Part shown: piece after piece, positions 54,299-64,000 of the stretch
Layout of the letters: every line of letters begins with the position of its first letter
Position numbering within the stretch: the stretch's first letter is position 1
From: Selaginella tamariscina
Taxonomy: Eukaryota > Streptophyta > Lycopodiopsida > Selaginellales > Selaginellaceae
NCBI GenBank assembly: GCA_003024785.1
Contig: PUQB01000086.1
Location: forward strand, 370,336-434,335
Reading direction: 5' to 3'
DNA length: 64,000 bases
The notes under the pieces: model-generated
Told to the model about the DNA's origin: nothing
Database searches by the model: none
Seen by the model: only the letters and a program-made list of their open reading frames with translations
Made by a program: the position numbers and the translations under genes

Positions 54299-56775
54299 TT
54301 AATTAAAACGTGGTTTAGACGGCGTTAGTGCTTGCAGCTGCCTTTCTAACGCATCCAGATCATCCGTTGAATCGTCAACAAAGACATCTGTCGACTTCTG
54401 CACCGCTGATCCCGCATCTGGGAGTTCAATGAAATAAGCCGTCTGGAAGAGCCTCTGCATACGTAACTTAAGAATTATCACGAATATCCTCTATCTTGTA
54501 AATTTATATATATACAACCACAAACAGCTAATTTGTTCTAACTAAGGTAGTAAGCATAACCTCAGAAGGATTGGATATTACACACGAACTCACACAGACA
54601 CACACACCACACACACACACAAGGTGTGTATCAATAACTATTGAATGATAGAAACAGAAAAGTTACCTCGAAAATTATTCCTTCAAGAATTGTTAACCCT
54701 TGATCATCATCAACCACACTATGTAAGAAACGCAAAGAGTTATATATGTGCAAGTATACATCACGCACGCACACACCTTATATCCCACTCGTTATCTTCA
54801 TGTATAGGAGCCTCTTGTATAACTTCGCCTGCAGCTTTTGCTTGTGCAAGTGCGTCCCTTTCAGGCTTCCTTGCCTCGTATTCATGCTGTAAAACATGTC
54901 AGTTATTAATATACGTATTCAAAGTAGAGGCGTACTTGACGCTTAACACATGAAGAATTTGTACACTGTGGATTGGGCTTCATTTCCATTGTTGGAAAAA
55001 AAGTCTTTAAGTGCACTATAGCCCTGTAAATAAATAAAATATTCAGATTAAATACAGTAAATCTGATTAATAATCAGTACTTCGTTTATGAACGCTTCTT
55101 ACCAGGTATCTGGTCACTTGTCCAAACTGTAGTAAATATTTGAGGTGTTTGGACTAACAAGCCAGCAACAATGCCCTGCGTAAAAGAAAGTGATCTGATT
55201 GTATGCGTGCACGTATACAAGTGTATGTGTGTTTCTTGATTAAAAACGCACCATAGTAGTTGGCAATGAAGCAGCACAGACACCCTCACGTTTGAGTGTT
55301 CTTTCGTCGATACCAGAAGCTACTACCTTTACTCAAAACATAAAACCTATGAGAAATACATATGTATTATATACTCATAAATACACACATACCAAAGGAG
55401 TGCACAAGCGAAACAAGCAGTTTCGCCCGGAATAAGAAGCTGGATATGGCCAGACACAGCATCCTCAGAAACACCTGTTGAATCCATCATGTGTGTGTGT
55501 GTGTGAGAGAGAGAGAGAGGGGGCGGGGAAGATTACCTGACTCCATCCACGTTTGTCCAAGCTCGTTACAGGCCTACACAGCAGGACCGTGCATAATTGG
55601 CTATTAAGATTATGGTGATGAATCTATGCGACTATGTTAATATATACAGCATTGCACACACAACACACACACATATATATATATGACAATATACCTGGTT
55701 GACGACCATACGGGCTTCATAATTATCAACGCAGCTAAGTACAATCAACTCCAGTGGATCCCTTGAAATGCCGAGTTAAACTCTCCATAAACTTTTCAAG
55801 CCTGCTACAGTAGTGATATTAAGCTTATAGCCCTGTAAGAGAATGAAAAAATTAAGTGAAATCAAAGGATGGATGCCATACAACTGTGAATAAATATATT
55901 TACCTCCAAAACAACATCCGGATTGATGTTAGCTAACGTCTGCACTGCAGCATCCGTCTTTGACAAGCCTGCCTAAAGTATGAATAAAAACTCAGTAAGG
56001 TCTCATATATGCATACACAATACACACATACGTATATATTGTAAATATGTGTATATATCAATAAGTGTATAAACTTACTTGCTCGGGACGGAAAAAAGGC
56101 GATTCATGTTAGCAAGTTCCACAGTATCATAATCATATAGAAGAAGCCGTCCAATACGCATCTAGTTAGCATTTCTGCTGCTACACTTCCCACGCCACCA
56201 ACTCCCTCCAAGTAACACCAATGTAAGTTTTAATTTATAAGCAAAGATTACACAAATGTTTCTATACAAGTGTGTGAATGTCTGCTAGGAAAACTTACCA
56301 CAATGGCAACTGAGAATTCCCGAATCCGCTCGTAGTTACTCACGATGCCCATTCGTTTCAGAGCCATCAATCTGCTGTATGGATTGCTTTCCAACGACTT
56401 CCGCGCTCATATCCTTTAATACAAAACAAGTTTAAATATAAATGCATTGTATACACACGATGTACACACACATGGCTTTCAAAAGCAAGTATATATATAG
56501 AAAATACCTGGATTTTCTCCCGGACAGGCTTCTTCTCCAGATTTTTCTTAAGCTACAATCACATTTACATTGTTATTACTTAAATCTACTGCCCCAGTTA
56601 AGTATGATACATAATTAACATACAGATGCATAGATACGCTCATAATATCGGATTTTTGCACTTAAACGCACCTGAATGAGCTCATCATGTAGATCGGAAT
56701 GTGTAATTTCAGGATCGGAAAGAAAATCGTTGGCTGCATCCAACAGCGCCTTGATCTTGCTGCAGAGTTTGCCAT
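54299..56775 (-). CDS. UBA5: UFM1-activating enzyme E1
   Basis: UBA5 adenylates UFM1 and passes it to UFC1 in the ufmylation pathway. Minus-strand exons include 56672-56775, 56518-56552, 56299-56413, 56079-56205, ~55905-55973, 55697-55833, ~55540-55573, ~55393-55473, ~55253-55327, then several to the last at 54299-~54452. Motifs: [26 protein letters not shown], the ATP-site loop [59 protein letters not shown] (zinc Cys pair), and [13 protein letters not shown] with the catalytic Cys codon at 55276-55278. The C-terminus [13 protein letters not shown] is the conserved E2-binding end. Frame breaks in the exons at 56672, 56299 and 56079 (twice; one fits a lost T in a T run before RPEQ) and 55697. 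Start 56775 is the best ATG but its frame is also one base off. Confidence 0.88.
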
Positions 56776-57113
56776 AGAAAGGTTTTAGCGAAACCCTATT
56801 TTCTAAATCCCTAACCCTAAATCAGCATTAGGGCACTTCTTCGGTAGGGTTTGTCGCGCTTAGGTGGGCAGTGAGCAAGAACTAGGCCTTCCAGATTCAT
56901 CTTCATAGAAAAATTGGGGCAGGTCAGTGCAAGCGCACCTTGCAGTAATTGTAGAAAGACTTGAGGGTTTAGAGCGCCTGTAGGCATTTCGAATCCGAGC
57001 GCAAGTGATAAGGAAAAGTCGGAGAAATCAGGTCTCGTTGTTGAATCGCGACACACAGATTCGTCTTTCATGTACAAATTCTCCGGATAGTTCATAGAGC
57101 AGGGATTGCAAGA
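56776..57113. promoter_or_regulatory. Bidirectional promoter between UBA5 and MFAP1
   Basis: The two start codons face away from each other, 338 bp apart. Near the UBA5 side are GAAACCCTA and CCCTAACCCTAAA (telo-box type) at about 56790-56822. Part of the interval must be 5' leader for both genes. No other feature is seen. Confidence 0.6.
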
Positions 57114-57599
57114 TGTCAGTCTCCGCAGGGTTACAGATGCCGCAATAGCGGTGAGGGAGAAATTGAGAGGGAAGATCGGACAGACCAAGGTTCATCGGTA
57201 TTGGCCGGGTAAGGCGCCTCAGTGGGCTGAGAGGGAGGACGAGGATGACAGCGAGGAGGAAGAAAAACAGGTTTGGTTTTTGTGTGAGCGTGTGTTGTAA
57301 TTCTTGCGTGATTTTATATAAGCTGTATCTTTGTTTAGGTTGTTCAGGAAGTTCGGAAAGAAGAAATTCGGCCACCAGCAAGAGAAGATGATCCTCGGCT
57401 TCGCAGGCTTGCAGAGAGCAGGAAGAACCGTGATGAGGCTGTTGCAAGGCACAGACAGATCAGACAAGCGGAAATAGTATCAACTCGCGAAGAAGAGAAG
57501 GTGGTTGGTGATAAGATTGCTGTAGATGAGGCGGAAGAGGACGAGGTATGTATAACATGTCTATATTGATCCATTTAGATTCTACATGCATAATGTGCG

Positions 57600-57662
<63 letters not shown>

Positions 57663-59095
57663 GTATATGTATGTATGTATATATGTTCCATTGGACGTAC
57701 ATACAAATATCTCAACATGTTGAGTGCAGGATGCAGTGGAGGAAAGACGGAGAAGGAACAGGGAAAGAATTCTGCAGAGACAGGGAGGAAGAGGTGAGTC
57801 TTCATATTCCTTGGTTTTGAGTACTGTACGTATTGTTGTTTTATATTGTATTTATAATCATAAATAATTCCTCTCTCTATGTGTGTGTGTACAGGCTGCA
57901 GCTGCAGAAGAGGACGAAGAGGACGAAGAAGAAGAGGAGGAGGAAGACGAGTATGAAACGGATTCAGAGGATGAACATGGTGGAATCCCAATGGTGAAGC
58001 CAGTATTTGTGAAGAAGTCTGAGCGAGAGACAATAGCCGAGCGTAAACGGCTTGAAGACGAGGAGAATGCCATGCTCGAAGAAATGAAGCGCAAGCTCGA
58101 GTTACGAAAAGTTGAGACAAAGCAGGTTAGTATTATGATTATTGCTACGCTCGCGCGTGTGTGCTGGTGGTGGATGTCCGTAGACATAATATTTGTATAT
58201 AGGTATGCTATTACTGACAGAGTCTGTACTTTTATATTCTAGAAACTTCTCGAGGAGATAAAGAAGGATGAGGAGCAGGTGAAAAATAAATCAGAAGACG
58301 GGGCAGAAGTGGATACGGACGATGAAACAAACGAGGCAGAAGAGTACGAAGCATGGAAAGCGAGGGAGATTGCTCGGATAAAGAGGGAGAGGGAGGAGAA
58401 GGAAAACGCGGCTAAGGAGAAAGAGAGATTGAGAAACTGAGGAAGATGAGCGAGGAGGAAAGGAAGGAGTGGGAAAGAAAAAACCCAAAGGCAAGTCTCT
58501 ATGTATATGTGTGTGGGTTACATGTATAATGCTATCAATCACATACAGTATGCACATATTGCATACATGCTGTGTGTAACGCATTATCAACTAACAAGGG
58601 ATTCAAACAGGAACCGACGGTGGTGGTGAAGAAGAAATGGAAGTACATGCAAAAGTATTATCACAAGGGAGCGTTCTTCCAGTGGAGCACAGACGAGAAA
58701 GTGCTGGGCCAGGGAGGCACTGAGGTCCTTAAACGAGACTATTCGGAGGCCACTGGTGATGACAAGTTAAACAAGAGCATACTCCCCAAGGTTATGCAAG
58801 TGAAGAACTTTGGTCGTAGCGGTCGCACTAAGTGGACTCACCTTGTTGCCGAGGATACCACTCAATGGGACACTGCGTAAGTCTCTCTCTTAGTTTGTAT
58901 CTAGCTATACATTTCTGTTATGTCTGCCAGTTTAGTATCTTTCTGTAAGTCACACGCACACGCACACGCACACGTATTCTGAGGAGAATGTGCTTTTGCA
59001 GATGGACATGCAATGATGTGTTGAGGAACAAATACAACAACAAGATGGCGGGAATGAATAAGCCCATTGAGAAGCCACATGGCAGCAAAAGATGA
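57114..59095 (+). CDS. MFAP1: MFAP1, spliceosomal B-complex protein
   Basis: Homologue of microfibrillar-associated protein 1 (yeast Spp381-like), a nuclear U4/U6.U5-associated splicing factor. Exons: 57114-57270, 57339-57545, 57730-57793, 57895-58125, 58243-58490, 58611-58876, 59002-59095. Landmarks: [43 protein letters not shown], an acidic run, [49 protein letters not shown] and the most conserved block [11 protein letters not shown] plus [20 protein letters not shown]. Breaks: one base missing near 57132, one extra G near 57785, one or two missing near 58433. The intron after 58490 has a GC donor (AAG/GCAAGT). The protein is highly charged and largely helical. Confidence 0.93.
57593..57662. 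repeat. GT/TA microsatellite in an MFAP1 intron
   Basis: (GT)n followed by about 50 bases of (TA)n between exons 2 and 3. Confidence 0.9.
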
Positions 59096-59850
59096 AGAGA
59101 AGCGCGGAGGACCTGTACAGTGTTTGAATTAACCATGGTATTACCTTTCTGATTTGTCTTAAACAAAGTCAAATCAATTGTTTTATATCTTTGAATACAT
59201 TAAAAATGTAAATCCTATTTACTAGGTACATTAGATTAAAGCTTAGTTTATTTAAGAATGATACAGTATATTCTATGTATACGCTTGAAGTAAAGTTTAA
59301 TTTGTATTGATATCTCAAGGATATATTTTTATTATATTATTTAGATTTTATTTTAATATTAAATTTTATAAAATAATAATAATAACTAAAATATTCTCGT
59401 AACATAATTAATTAAAAAATAATAACAATATTATTAAGATATTTTATATCCTAAACTACACTTTTCTTAAATATATAATGTTAGTAACATACCTCATTAC
59501 ACTAAACTTACTTCTTCAACTCTCCACATTTTTTAGATACATAAATATCCAATCATAGCTTTACTATAAATATTTCGATATAATCCATACCATATGGTTT
59601 TGATATAGCAGTTTAATTTATTAGTAAATAATTTATTTATAAGTTTTAATAGAATAATTTCATTTCATATTACATATACTGGATATACTGAAATATTCCT
59701 AGTAAAGCTAAATTAGTTTTAAGTAATTTAACTTAACTATGATCATTACTATATCAAATAACTTAATATGCAGTCTGATACTCTGTTTTTCTACAATATT
59801 TTAAATAAATAAAAAACTTAGATATATAGTATAAGTTTATGTGTAACATT
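59096..59850. other. AT-rich spacer, convergent gene ends
   Basis: Lies between the MFAP1 stop and the mid-SUN stop. No gene is seen; it must hold both 3' UTRs. Confidence 0.6.
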
Positions 59851-60041
59851 TTAAGAAGAAAGAATGATCAGGATAAAAAAAACAATCAACAACAACATCT
59901 TTGCACACAAAGATGGCTGAAATGGTGACAAAATCATCCAAAACACAGTGATTACACTGGTGGTTAACGCTATAGTGAACACAACAAGCTCCTTATTGGA
60001 CAAGCGTCTCATCTGTTCACTGCATTACATTCTCAGAATCA

Positions 60042-60085
<44 letters not shown>

Positions 60086-61274
60086 CATACCTTAGTGTAC
60101 TCCAAGCAATCACTTCACTTTTCATGTGAACATCTAGCATCTCTTCTAAACTTCGTCTTTTGCATTCCTGAAAGACGCATGTTAAAGCACGCACAAAACA
60201 CACGCACGCACGCACACGTGTACACACACACCAGCTGAAGCAGGGAGTCCTGCAGTTTCTCAAGCAACTCACTCGATCGCTCGAGCTGACCACGGAGAGA
60301 TGCAATCTCCTGGTCGTACTCGGCAAATATGTCCTGTAGTGGGAATCCAGCAGCTCGAGGTAGTTGTCATAGACAGACTCTTCTAGCTCGAGCTTCTTAA
60401 CCTTCTGCATAAGCAGCTTAATGACCGAATCCACATCGTTCTTCTCGGGCAAGGGATCCTCGTCTGTAACAGCAGTAGTGTTATCCAGTCCTCGAGCAAG
60501 AGCTTGATCGCATCCACACCGAACACCTCGATGCTGCTCAGGGTGCAGTAAAACTCTGTGCCGTAGTGAGTCAGCATCTTGAGCTCGAGAAACTTCACCA
60601 GTCCGGCTGGGGCAGCGTAAACTTCTGTGGGTGCCGCACGTTCTCGGCCTCAAACCTCCCCAGCAGTTTCCAGTCCTCAGTGGGGTACACGAGACTACCC
60701 AGCAGCTCAAGCTCCCTGGGGTTAGACGAGAAGAGCTCGTAGTTGGCAATCACAACCGTGTCAACCAGCGTCTCCTCTGGAAACTCCACCCACAAACTTG
60801 CTCTCGGCGCTGCACGGGTTTCGTAAGTACTTGTCCTCGTTGTTGTTTAGTACGTTGTTTGCGCCCTTGGCTTCCTTGTTTGCGCCCACGACTTTGGCCC
60901 GTGGGCAGCAGATGCATAGTTGTAGTCCCCTCCGCCGGGCTCCACCCTGTGGTGGATCGTGGACCTGTCCTCTGTTTGGCTCGTTATAACAACTGTTTTC
61001 CGCTTGTATTCGTCCAGACTAACAGGAGGTTCGCGATTAGGCCTTGACTTTGCCTGTAACACATATGTGTGCGTGCGTGTGTGTGAACACTATATGCTTA
61101 ACACGCACGCGCACACACACACACCTCGACAGTATCGTTGGGAGGACTTGCGGCATTCTCGTGTGGAATTACTAACTGCTGCTCATCTGCAAGAGCCAGT
61201 TGCGTACTAGATTGATCACAAAAGCAGTGGAGAATGAATATTAGCAAAAGCACTACCAGTAATTGCCAGTCCAT
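59851..61274 (-). CDS. Mid-SUN domain protein (SUN3/4/5 type)
   Basis: Plant mid-SUN proteins are ER/nuclear-envelope membrane proteins. Exons on the minus strand: 61125-61274, ~60232-61053, 60091-60167, 59851-60019. The N-terminus is a hydrophobic signal/anchor ([20 protein letters not shown]). The SUN domain in the second exon reads [91 protein letters not shown] predicted coiled coil follows ([19 protein letters not shown] and later exons). The last exon encodes a membrane segment ([20 protein letters not shown]) and a hydrophobic tail to the TAA at 59851, a type-typical double-anchor layout. Frame breaks lie near 60885, 60775, 60600, 60500 and 60340. Confidence 0.85.
60043..60085. repeat. 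CT then AT microsatellite in a mid-SUN intron
   Basis: (CT)n followed by (AT)n between the last two exons of the gene. Confidence 0.9.
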
Positions 61275-61463
61275 GGAAGTAACTAAACCCTAGTCTCGAC
61301 ACGGGGACAGCATAGATACGACACGTGTCTGAAATATTCTAGCTATGAACTTATGGCTGTGTGTTCGTGTGTGTGAGTCATGAAAGCCTGTGTTTATATA
61401 TATACTTGTTATATATGAGATGCACACAGTATAAAGTCAATTGACTTACTCACACACACACAC

Positions 61464-61497
<34 letters not shown>

Positions 61498-61507
61498 CTT
61501 TAATCAA
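61275..61507. promoter_or_regulatory. Short spacer between mid-SUN and PPR genes
   Basis: Contains AAACCCTAG just upstream of the mid-SUN ATG (telo-box type) and CA plus TA repeats at about 61450-61495. It must serve as promoter of the mid-SUN gene and 3' flank of the PPR gene. Confidence 0.5.
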
Positions 61508-63441
61508 CTAAGCTTGCAAACAGTTTGCAAGTTGCACATAAGCAGCTCCACCGTTGGGATCGAATCCAACAAGACGTGTCGCTGCATTTGCTCCATGTAC
61601 AACCTCACTGTCACTCGTACAACTCCTGAGGAAGCATATCCATTCATGGTTATCCGCTACAAATGGCATACTGACAATGAGCTCCTGGGCATCCCGCAGA
61701 CGCCCCGCCCTACACAGCAGGTCGACCACGCAGCAATAATGCTGCTTAGTCGATCCAACTCCGTAGTCTACACTCATCGAAGCAAAACAGGAGACTCCGT
61801 CCGACACCTTCCCCACGTACGCGCACGCGAGGAGGAATGAAACAAAACAAGAAGCATCCGGCAGCTCAACACCCCTCATCATATCGTAGACATCAAACGC
61901 TTCCTCCGCACGTCCATTGCGTGCGTACGCAGCTAACATGGCAGCCCACGATACAGTGTTTCTCTCCGGCATCGTATCGAATATGTGCCTCCCTCTTCGT
62001 AGGTCCCCGTTTCTAACGTACGCCGAGATAATGGCATTCCACGAAACCTGGTCCTGCTCCGCAATCGCATCAAACATCCGTTTCGCCTCGTGTAGGTACC
62101 CGTTCTGGGCGTACCCACCAAGCATGACAGTCCACATAACAATATCGACCTGCTCGACCCGACTAAGCATATGCTGGGCCTTCTCGATCTCCCGGTCTGC
62201 GCGTACGCAGCTATCATTGCAGTCAGAGAGACATGGTTGTGCTGCGGTATTCTCTTACACATCTCCTTAGCCTCCGCGGCGTACCCGTACTGCACGTACC
62301 CAGTGAGCATCACGGTACAGGAGGTCAACTCGTGCTGGGCATGCTATCGAAGACTCCTCGGGCTTCGGATAGTCTCCCCGCCTGTGAGAGCGCAACGAGC
62401 ATTGCGGTGAAGGAGATCATGTTCTGCTGGGGCATTCTTTCGAACAACGTCTTTGCTTCGTCGGGGCTCTCCTTCTGCACGAGCGCAGATAGCATGGCAT
62501 TCCACGTAACCATGTCCCTTTCCGGCATCGTGTTGAAGACGTCCTTCGCGTGTCCGATATCCCCGGACTGCGCATATGCAGTTAGCATGGCATTCCACGA
62601 CACGTGTCGTGCCGTGGCATGGTATCGAACACGGTCTTTGCATGGTCCGGGGAGCCGCTCTGCGAGCACGCTGATAACATGTGTTCCATGAAACGTTGTC
62701 TCTCACCGGCATCCGGTGAAAACCTTCTCGGCTCTCACAAGTTGCCCGCCCGGGCCAATGCGGAAAGCAATGAGTTCCAGGAGATTAAGTTGTGCTGGGG
62801 CATCTCCTGGAATATCCCGTCAGCATATTCTGGATTTGAATTCTGAGAGTACGCTGATAACATAGCGTTCCAGGAGCTTAAGTCCCGGACGGCATTGTGT
62901 CAAACGTCTTCTTAGCCTCCTCTATATGCCCGTTTTGGGCATATGCAGAGAGCATACAATTCCATGCGTTCTGGTTCTGAAATGGCATCTCCTTAAACAC
63001 TTCCTTAGCCTCGTTTAGTCTCCCGGTTTGTACATATGCAGAGAGCATCGAGAACAAGAAATGATATCTCGATCAGGCATTTGTATAAACAAAGACTGAG
63101 CCTCATGCAAATGCCCCTTCTGAGCAAATGCAGAGAGTAATACATTCCAGGAGAATACATCCCGCTCCGGCATTGCCCAGAAGACTTGCTTAGCGTGTTC
63201 AATCTGCTTGTTCTGTGCATACGCACAAAGCATGGAGTTCCATGAGAAGCTGTTCTTCTCTGGGATGCTATCGAAGACTCGTCGTGCGTGTTTTGTGCTA
63301 CTGCATTTGCCATACATCTCGATCAGCTTGTTAAACATGAACACATCCTCCTTATCACATACATCTTTCTCGATCTGAGCTGCACAAGAGATGCTCCTAC
63401 AAAGCTCTATACGTCTTATAGTTTCGTTTCGATCAAACCAT
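61508..63441 (-). CDS. S-type (PLS-class) pentatricopeptide repeat protein
   Basis: Apparently intronless array of about 31-residue repeats, probably organellar RNA-binding. It starts near 63441 (ATG then a one-base-shifted frame) with ETIRRIELCRSISCAAQIEK and FMFNKLIEMYGKC. Repeats of the form SWNxMLxAYAQxxxxxxAKxVFxxMPxRD follow to about 61750, roughly 16 of them. The end resembles the family's C-terminal E-type region: SFLLACAYVGKVSDGVSCF, HYCCVVDLLCRAGRLRDAQE and GAAYVQLANCLQA, stopping at 61508 with no DYW domain. About seven frame breaks separate overlapping frames (for example near 63050, 62885, 62690, 62615, 62335, 62195). The last third (61508-62190) is one clean frame. Lack of DYW suggests that it would need a partner if it acts in RNA editing. 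The array recalls lycophyte and moss PPR proteins. Confidence 0.82.
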
Positions 63442-63450
63442 TGTGAGATA

Positions 63451-63916
63451 TTAATTCTTAAACTTGTTCACTGTGGTGTCTATAAAAACATTCATCCTTT
63501 CTAATGAATCTATTGCAGCAGTCTGAGCAGCCTGCTTCAACTTGAATGCATTCTTCCTCATTTCATCCCCTTCATCAATAACATGTTTAACTGCAGTTTC
63601 AATAATCTCCCTCTTTATTAACCCGTTTCCGTCTTTCACTAGCCGCACTCCGGTCCTCAGTTGCTCAACAATCATCTTTGCATTTCCTCCCTATATATTG
63701 CTAGTATTACACACACGCACGCGCGCACACACACACACACACATACTTGTTCTGCAAAGAAAGGCATGGTTATCATGGGTACTCCTTGACTTATGCTTTC
63801 CATTGTCGATTCCATCCGCAATGACTCAGAAAACCACCCACAGACTCATGTGAGAGGATAAACAATTGTGGTGCCCAAGTCCGCATTATAAACCCCTATA
63901 GGATATGTAACAACAC

Positions 63917-63947
<31 letters not shown>

Positions 63948-64000
63948 GTCTCTAAAACTGTGGTGTTATGTTACACACACTCTCTCTCTCTCTCTCTCTC
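63451..64000 (-). CDS. UDP-glycosyltransferase (UGT), 3' part
   Basis: Plant family 1 glycosyltransferases move sugar from UDP-sugar to small molecules in the cytosol. Two exons lie in the window: 63747-63895 and 63451-63690. The first holds the PSPG donor-binding box: [25 protein letters not shown], then after a one-base loss [18 protein letters not shown]. The HCGWN and the final E-Q are the UDP and sugar contacts. The last exon reads [15 protein letters not shown] to a stop at 63451, a normal C-terminal length. The N-terminal acceptor half lies beyond the window edge; 63896-64000 is intron rich in CA and CT repeats. The stop is 9 bp from the presumed PPR start. Confidence 0.82.
63907..64000. 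repeat. CA and CT microsatellites at the window edge
   Basis: (CA)n at about 63910-63948 and (CT)n at 63979-64000, within a UGT intron that runs out of the window. Confidence 0.85.

Noticed and set aside
54299..56775. SUMO E1 subunit (SAE2) as identity
   Set aside because: I first suspected SAE2 from the acidic tail, but [27 protein letters not shown] and [12 protein letters not shown] are UBA5 features, and SAE2 domains are absent.
57575..58120. 181-codon minus-strand open frame over MFAP1
   Set aside because: It is the antisense of MFAP1 exons and a TA repeat, with no family similarity.

Overview
This window is nuclear DNA of a land plant. Genes are split by many short GT-AG introns. Spacers are very AT-rich, and CA/GT, CT/GA and TA microsatellites lie throughout spacers and introns. 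The gene families are plant ones: two PPR proteins, a three-repeat MYB, a type I MADS-box protein, an ARIA-type ARM-BTB protein, a DUF2921 membrane protein, a GT37 fucosyltransferase, a mid-SUN protein and a UDP-glycosyltransferase. The P-class PPR gene is intron-rich, the second PPR gene is built of short S-type repeats, and one likely intron is only 52 nt. These traits fit an early-diverging vascular plant such as a lycophyte better than a typical angiosperm. That placement is inference of modest confidence.

Layout. 1-7.8 kb is repeat-rich: a palindromic MITE-like element, an AT-rich foldback, an orphan first exon of a CMP-sialic-acid-transporter-like gene (-), and a rearranged block of duplicated segments. 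7.8-11.0 kb is trimethylguanosine synthase (+). 11-16 kb is AT-rich spacer containing a truncated copy of the 5' end of the next gene. 16.1-20.4 kb is a RING-finger gene (+) with a run of duplicated small exons. 20.5-23.4 kb is DUF2921 (+), 24.7-25.6 kb a MADS gene (+), 26.3-31.2 kb ARIA-like (+), and 33.9-35.6 kb a GT37 fucosyltransferase (+). 35.7-40.8 kb is the intron-rich PPR gene (-). 40.9-45.75 kb is a complete but frame-broken Ty3-type LTR retrotransposon with short LTRs (+). 46.3-47.1 kb is a 3'-truncated FAD monooxygenase (-). 47.7-51.3 kb is a MYB3R cell-cycle regulator (-) with AACGG motifs upstream. 51.8 kb holds a stray copy of the UBA5 3' end. 54.3-56.8 kb is UBA5 (-), head-to-head with the splicing factor MFAP1 at 57.1-59.1 kb (+). 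59.9-61.3 kb is a mid-SUN protein (-), 61.5-63.4 kb an S-type PPR gene (-), and 63.45 kb to the window end the 3' part of a UDP-glycosyltransferase (-).

The most consequential observation is that almost every gene, however conserved, carries one or more single-base frame breaks inside exons, several in homopolymers. Splice sites, catalytic motifs and family sequence are otherwise preserved on both sides of each break. I read this mainly as uncorrected long-read indel error rather than wholesale gene death. The coding features below are therefore described as gene loci with exon positions, not as clean ORFs.

The genes are ordinary housekeeping and regulatory genes and do not form one pathway. 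I saw no convincing new multi-gene system. The items most worth checking are local exon duplication, gene-fragment duplication, the unusual retroelement and the UGT/PPR near-overlap.
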